Origin: Bordetella parapertussis
Lineage (GTDB): Bacteria; Pseudomonadota; Gammaproteobacteria; Burkholderiales; SG8-39
Direction of reading: 5' to 3'
Assembly (NCBI GenBank): GCA_945869935.1
Contig: CAMBSA010000135.1
Coordinates: forward strand, 1 to 5,984
DNA: 5,984 bases
A program made the translations under genes and the position numbers. The notes under the pieces were generated by a model, which worked only from the letters and a program-made list of their open reading frames with translations, did no database searches and was not told where the DNA came from. Shown here piece after piece: positions 5,075 through 5,984 of this stretch. Position 1 is the stretch's first letter; the number at the start of each line of letters is the position of its first letter.

Positions 5075-5984
5075 ATGAAACTTCACAGCGTGCTGGCAGC
5101 GCTTGGTTTGTCGGTATTCGCGCTTTGCGCAGGTGCGCAGGACTGGCCCAGCCGGCCGGTGAGACTGATTGCGCCCTTCCCGCCGGGCGGCTCGGTAGAC
5201 CAGGTGGCGCGCCTGCTCGCAAACTACCTCACACCGCAGCTCGGTCAGCAGGTGGTGGTTGACAATCGCGGCGGTGCCGCGGGGTCGATCGGCACGACCT
5301 TCGCGGCGAAATCCGCGCCGGACGGCTACACCTTCCTCGTGGTGTTCGATACCCATGGAGTGAACCCGAGCCTGATTCCTGGCATCGGATACGACAGCCA
5401 GCGCGACCTTGCGCCGGTGATGCTGATTTCGCGTTCCTCGATGGTGGTGACCACGCACGCCTCGCAACCCTACCGGACGTTTTTCGATGTGGTAAAGGCG
5501 GCGAAGGCGAAACCCGATGCGCTCGGTTACGGCACGATCGGTGCGGGCAGCCTTGGGCATCTTGCGATGGCGCTGCTGCAGACCGAGGGCGACTTTCGAC
5601 TGACGCATGTGCCCTACAAGGGCGGCGGGCCGCTAATCCAGGACGCGATCGCGGGACACGTGCCGCTGGCGATCGGCACCACTTTCCTTCTGAGCCCGCA
5701 CATCAACACAAAGGCGATTCGACCGGTGGCGGTGACCGGAACCGTGCGCGTCCCGCAGTTTCCCGACGTGCCGACGCTCGCCGAGCAGGGATTCAAGGGC
5801 TTCGAAGCCTATGCATGGTGGGGCTTACTCGCACCGATAAAGACACCGCAGCCGATTCTCGATCGGATGCACGCCGAACTCGTGAAGGTGCTGAAAACGC
5901 CGGCGGCAAGCGAACGGCTCACTGCTCAGGGCATGGACATCGTTGCATCGTCACCCGGCGAATTCGCGAAATTCATCAACGGCG
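5075..5984 (+). CDS. Bug/TctC-family tripartite tricarboxylate transporter substrate-binding protein, 3' end cut
   Basis: A periplasmic solute receptor of the Bug family, which binds small carboxylates and related acids, either for TctAB-type transporters or as a sensor. It starts at ATG 5075-5077 behind GGAGG (5062-5066, 8-base spacing) and stays open to the right edge, giving 303 codons of a family usually about 320-330 long. Residues 1-21 are a Sec signal peptide (MKLHSVLAALG, hydrophobic core, cut after AGA before QDWP). Family signatures follow: WPSRPVRLIAPFPPGGSVD (24-42), VARLLANYL, QQVVVDNRGGAAGSIGT, APDGYTFLV, GYGTIGAGSLGHLA, THVPYKGGGP, and FPDVPTLAEQG near the end. No TctA or TctB gene is visible, as is common for orphan Bug proteins. 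The ligand cannot be predicted. It is transcribed away from rhlE and the FAH/hydrolase group. Confidence 0.95.
   Translation, partial: MKLHSVLAALGLSVFALCAGAQDWPSRPVRLIAPFPPGGSVDQVARLLANYLTPQLGQQVVVDNRGGAAGSIGTTFAAKSAPDGYTFLVVFDTHGVNPSLIPGIGYDSQRDLAPVMLISRSSMVVTTHASQPYRTFFDVVKAAKAKPDALGYGTIGAGSLGHLAMALLQTEGDFRLTHVPYKGGGPLIQDAIAGHVPLAIGTTFLLSPHINTKAIRPVAVTGTVRVPQFPDVPTLAEQGFKGFEAYAWWGLLAPIKTPQPILDRMHAELVKVLKTPAASERLTAQGMDIVASSPGEFAKFING

Noticed and set aside
4835..5608. Minus-strand open frame of 257 codons opposite the Bug gene
   Set aside because: It lies antisense to a clear Bug receptor with a signal peptide and family motifs, and its product has no recognisable features.

Overview
This is a GC-rich window from a proteobacterium, most likely a Burkholderiales-type betaproteobacterium. 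The main clue is a Bug/TctC-type tricarboxylate-transporter receptor, a family greatly expanded in that order. It lies near fumarylacetoacetate-hydrolase (FAH) family genes and an RhlE helicase with a long basic tail. This placement is inferred from gene content; there is no rRNA or other phylogenetic marker. I found no tRNA, rRNA, CRISPR array, insertion sequence or phage gene.

Layout, left to right. Positions 1-1020 (minus) hold an FAH-family enzyme gene that runs off the left edge. A 168-base AT-rich gap (1021-1188) follows, with a perfect 28-bp inverted repeat and a 14-bp tandem repeat. Positions 1189-2208 (minus) encode a Tat-exported alpha/beta hydrolase that starts at GTG and lacks serine at the expected nucleophile position. 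Positions 2222-2577 (minus) are the remnant of a second, Tat/lipoprotein-signal FAH gene, reduced to its signal sequence and last ~80 residues in two different frames. Two strong hairpins (2674-2759) separate this group from rhlE (2767-4782, minus), a DEAD-box RNA helicase with a ~280-residue basic, repeat-containing tail and apparently an ATT start codon. A divergent intergenic region (4783-5074) leads to a Bug-family periplasmic solute receptor (5075 to the right edge, plus).

How the genes may work together: the three minus-strand genes from 2577 down to 1 are closely spaced and look like a small catabolic unit for an unknown organic acid or ring-cleavage product. One hydrolase is exported, one FAH enzyme is cytoplasmic, and one exported FAH enzyme has decayed. 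Bug receptors often sit beside such units and could supply the substrate, but here the housekeeping rhlE gene lies between, so the link is only inferred. The main oddities are the ATT start of rhlE, the G-L-F-S-G-G nucleophile elbow of the hydrolase, and the collapsed FAH gene. I see no convincing new multi-gene system.
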